Source: Nemania diffusa
Taxonomy: Eukaryota > Ascomycota > Sordariomycetes > Xylariales > Xylariaceae
Assembly: GCA_038501195.1 (NCBI GenBank)
Contig: JBBPUQ010000006.1
Location: 1,178,001 to 1,242,000 of the forward strand
Direction: 5' to 3'
DNA: 64,000 bases
A program made the translations under genes and the position numbers. The notes below the pieces were generated by a model. That model searched no databases and was not told the origin of the DNA. It saw only the letters and a list, made by a program, of their open reading frames with translations. The number at the start of each line of letters is the position of its first letter. The stretch's first letter is position 1. Below, in pieces: positions 62,601 to 64,000 of this stretch.

Positions 62601-64000
62601 AGCCACGTGTATACTTGTCCCTACATCTGTGTTCTTGTAATGATCCCCTTGAGCGACATTGCCTGCTACATTTAGCCGCTCTGGGTTTTCGTATCTATTA
62701 TTGATGCATTATCTCTTCCTGAGCCCTCCTTATCTTGCACAGCTGCCGTGACTGCGTCTCCGCTCGGTTTCCTAGGAAATTGTACACATCACTACACAAC
62801 TATACTTCATCCCGTGTTGTTCTACCTTAGTCTTCATATATTTTTTCTCCCCTTCTTTTGGCTCTCCTCTTCTCTCGCCTAGCTAGACTATGTCTAAACC
62901 CTAGTACCTATCCAAACCTGCAAAATATTTGTAACTACAAAAGTGGTGTTAACACAGGTGCATGGTGTCCCGAAACTGACCTATTGCCTTGTGACTGCCG
63001 GCTGGAGTCTCCACATTTGTTACGCAAGCCCTTCCTTACCTCCATTAGGCATAGATCTATATCTATACGCTAGCTTTACCAGCCCGTTCTGGGCTTGCCT
63101 CATATTTATACCATGATGTCGTGGCAATTTTGTGGTTTTCTATAACATGCATGAACTAATAAGCAATTAGGTTTGGTTGGAAATCGTACGCCCAAGCCAC
63201 GAACCGCTACCGCGTGCATAGACCAAAAATTGGACAGAATAATACCCTGAGACGCGAGGCGCACTAGCACAGAACAGGTACTACCTTTTTGAGCTAGCCT
63301 ACTACAGCACAATACAATTGCAATACACGCCACGAGGAAGGAGTGTCGGGGTCCGCAAATACTGTCCTCCCTCCTTGCATCCCCACTCGGATTTGTCACC
63401 CCCAGCACATGCGACAAGCAGCTACCTACAGTACAGTACTACAGAATATACAGCTCACAACGTGTGACCGTTCCGCAGCCATCCCGTTCAGCAACACGCA
63501 GACCGCTATTAGCCAGGGAACACCGGCTGTGCTTTAATTTTTAAGGTATGTACACCAATTCCTCATCCCGTCTATACACTACGTCTTCCTGTAGAACAGT
63601 CGCGGCTTTATTGCTTTATTTTATTACTACTTTACTTCGTACCTCTGTTGTTGCCGATTCGCCGTGGCTGGCCCCCATTGGCGCCAATCGCAGAGCAATT
63701 TCGGCAGCTCTGAGCTGAAAAAGTACTCGCATGAGTGAATTCATGCGAATAATCTTTTTTTTGTTCCCTTTTTTTTTTAGTCTCCGTTTAATTTCTCCTT
63801 CACGTTGTCGATATCCACTTCTATTTATAATCATTTTGCCAATCTCTGTTCTGGCCGCTAGCACTGTCGCGTACCTACCTTGTTGATTGGTATATCTGAT
63901 CTTCTCTTCATAACAGTTGTCGCGCTGTCTGTTCGTCCTTCATCGCATCATTCATTGTGTTCAGCCTTTCTCAGAGCGTCGCTGTTACTGCGCGCGACCA

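Larger units (their letters stand above)
49861..64000. other. Gene-free region to the right edge
   Basis: 14 kb with no gene I can support. 50.0-60.1 kb is AT-rich, with frequent GTAGGTA, GTATGTA and TACCTAC words and short interrupted frames; some lower-AT patches occur (50.5-51.0 and 52.2-52.8 kb). 60.2-61.1 kb and 61.4-64.0 kb become pyrimidine-rich on the plus strand. The last 400 bases look like a fungal promoter or leader with CT-tracts, so a plus-strand gene may begin beyond the edge. Confidence 0.45.

Noticed and set aside
1..64000. tRNA genes, rRNA genes and CRISPR arrays
   Set aside because: Scanning by eye for B-box-like GGTTCGA motifs found only chance hits in coding sequence (for example near 44572). 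No rRNA-like or regularly spaced repeat arrays were seen.

Overview
The window is a stretch of filamentous ascomycete (Pezizomycotina) nuclear chromosome, most likely a sordariomycete. The clearest markers are a HEX1 Woronin-body gene, a CFEM-like GPI-anchored wall protein, a Clr5-domain protein and a DUF8035 protein. Introns are short, with GT..AG ends and CTAAC-type branch sites. Intergenic DNA is rich in TAGGTA/TACCTA words. I see no rRNA, tRNA, CRISPR or bacterial-type feature.

Layout. 1-1146 (+) is the 3' end of a type II myosin heavy chain. 2777-3867 (+) is a two-exon gene for an acidic, Tyr-rich repeat protein. 4378-6564 (-) is a secreted GPI-anchored protein with a CFEM-like domain. 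After a 5.6 kb gene-free stretch come vms1 (12189-14229, -), a Cys-rich unknown protein (15967-17808, +) and rqc2 (18199-21502, -). Vms1 and Rqc2 both act in ribosome-associated quality control, so their closeness is notable. hex1 (25364 or 26498 to 27155, +) and a bleomycin hydrolase (27921-29574, +) follow. A long intergenic region leads to a DUF8035 gene (37298-40154, +) and a four-exon Clr5-domain gene (43812-45713, -). The last 18 kb has no gene I can support. It holds a decayed Ty1/Copia fragment near 49.35-49.86 kb and ends in pyrimidine-rich DNA that may be the promoter or leader of a gene beyond the window.

The most interesting signal is at hex1. About 1.07 kb of predicted exonic sequence upstream of the canonical ATG contains no ATG in any frame. 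Yet it reads open, in frame with HEX1, and encodes a repeat-bearing N-terminal extension. This suggests a non-AUG-initiated long isoform, with a CTG in strong context at 25364. Second is a predicted 10-nt microexon that completes the Clr5 domain.

All exon-intron models were made by eye from splice signals, frame and family resemblance. No alignment or RNA evidence was available. Intergenic stretches over 300 bases are listed with what they hold.
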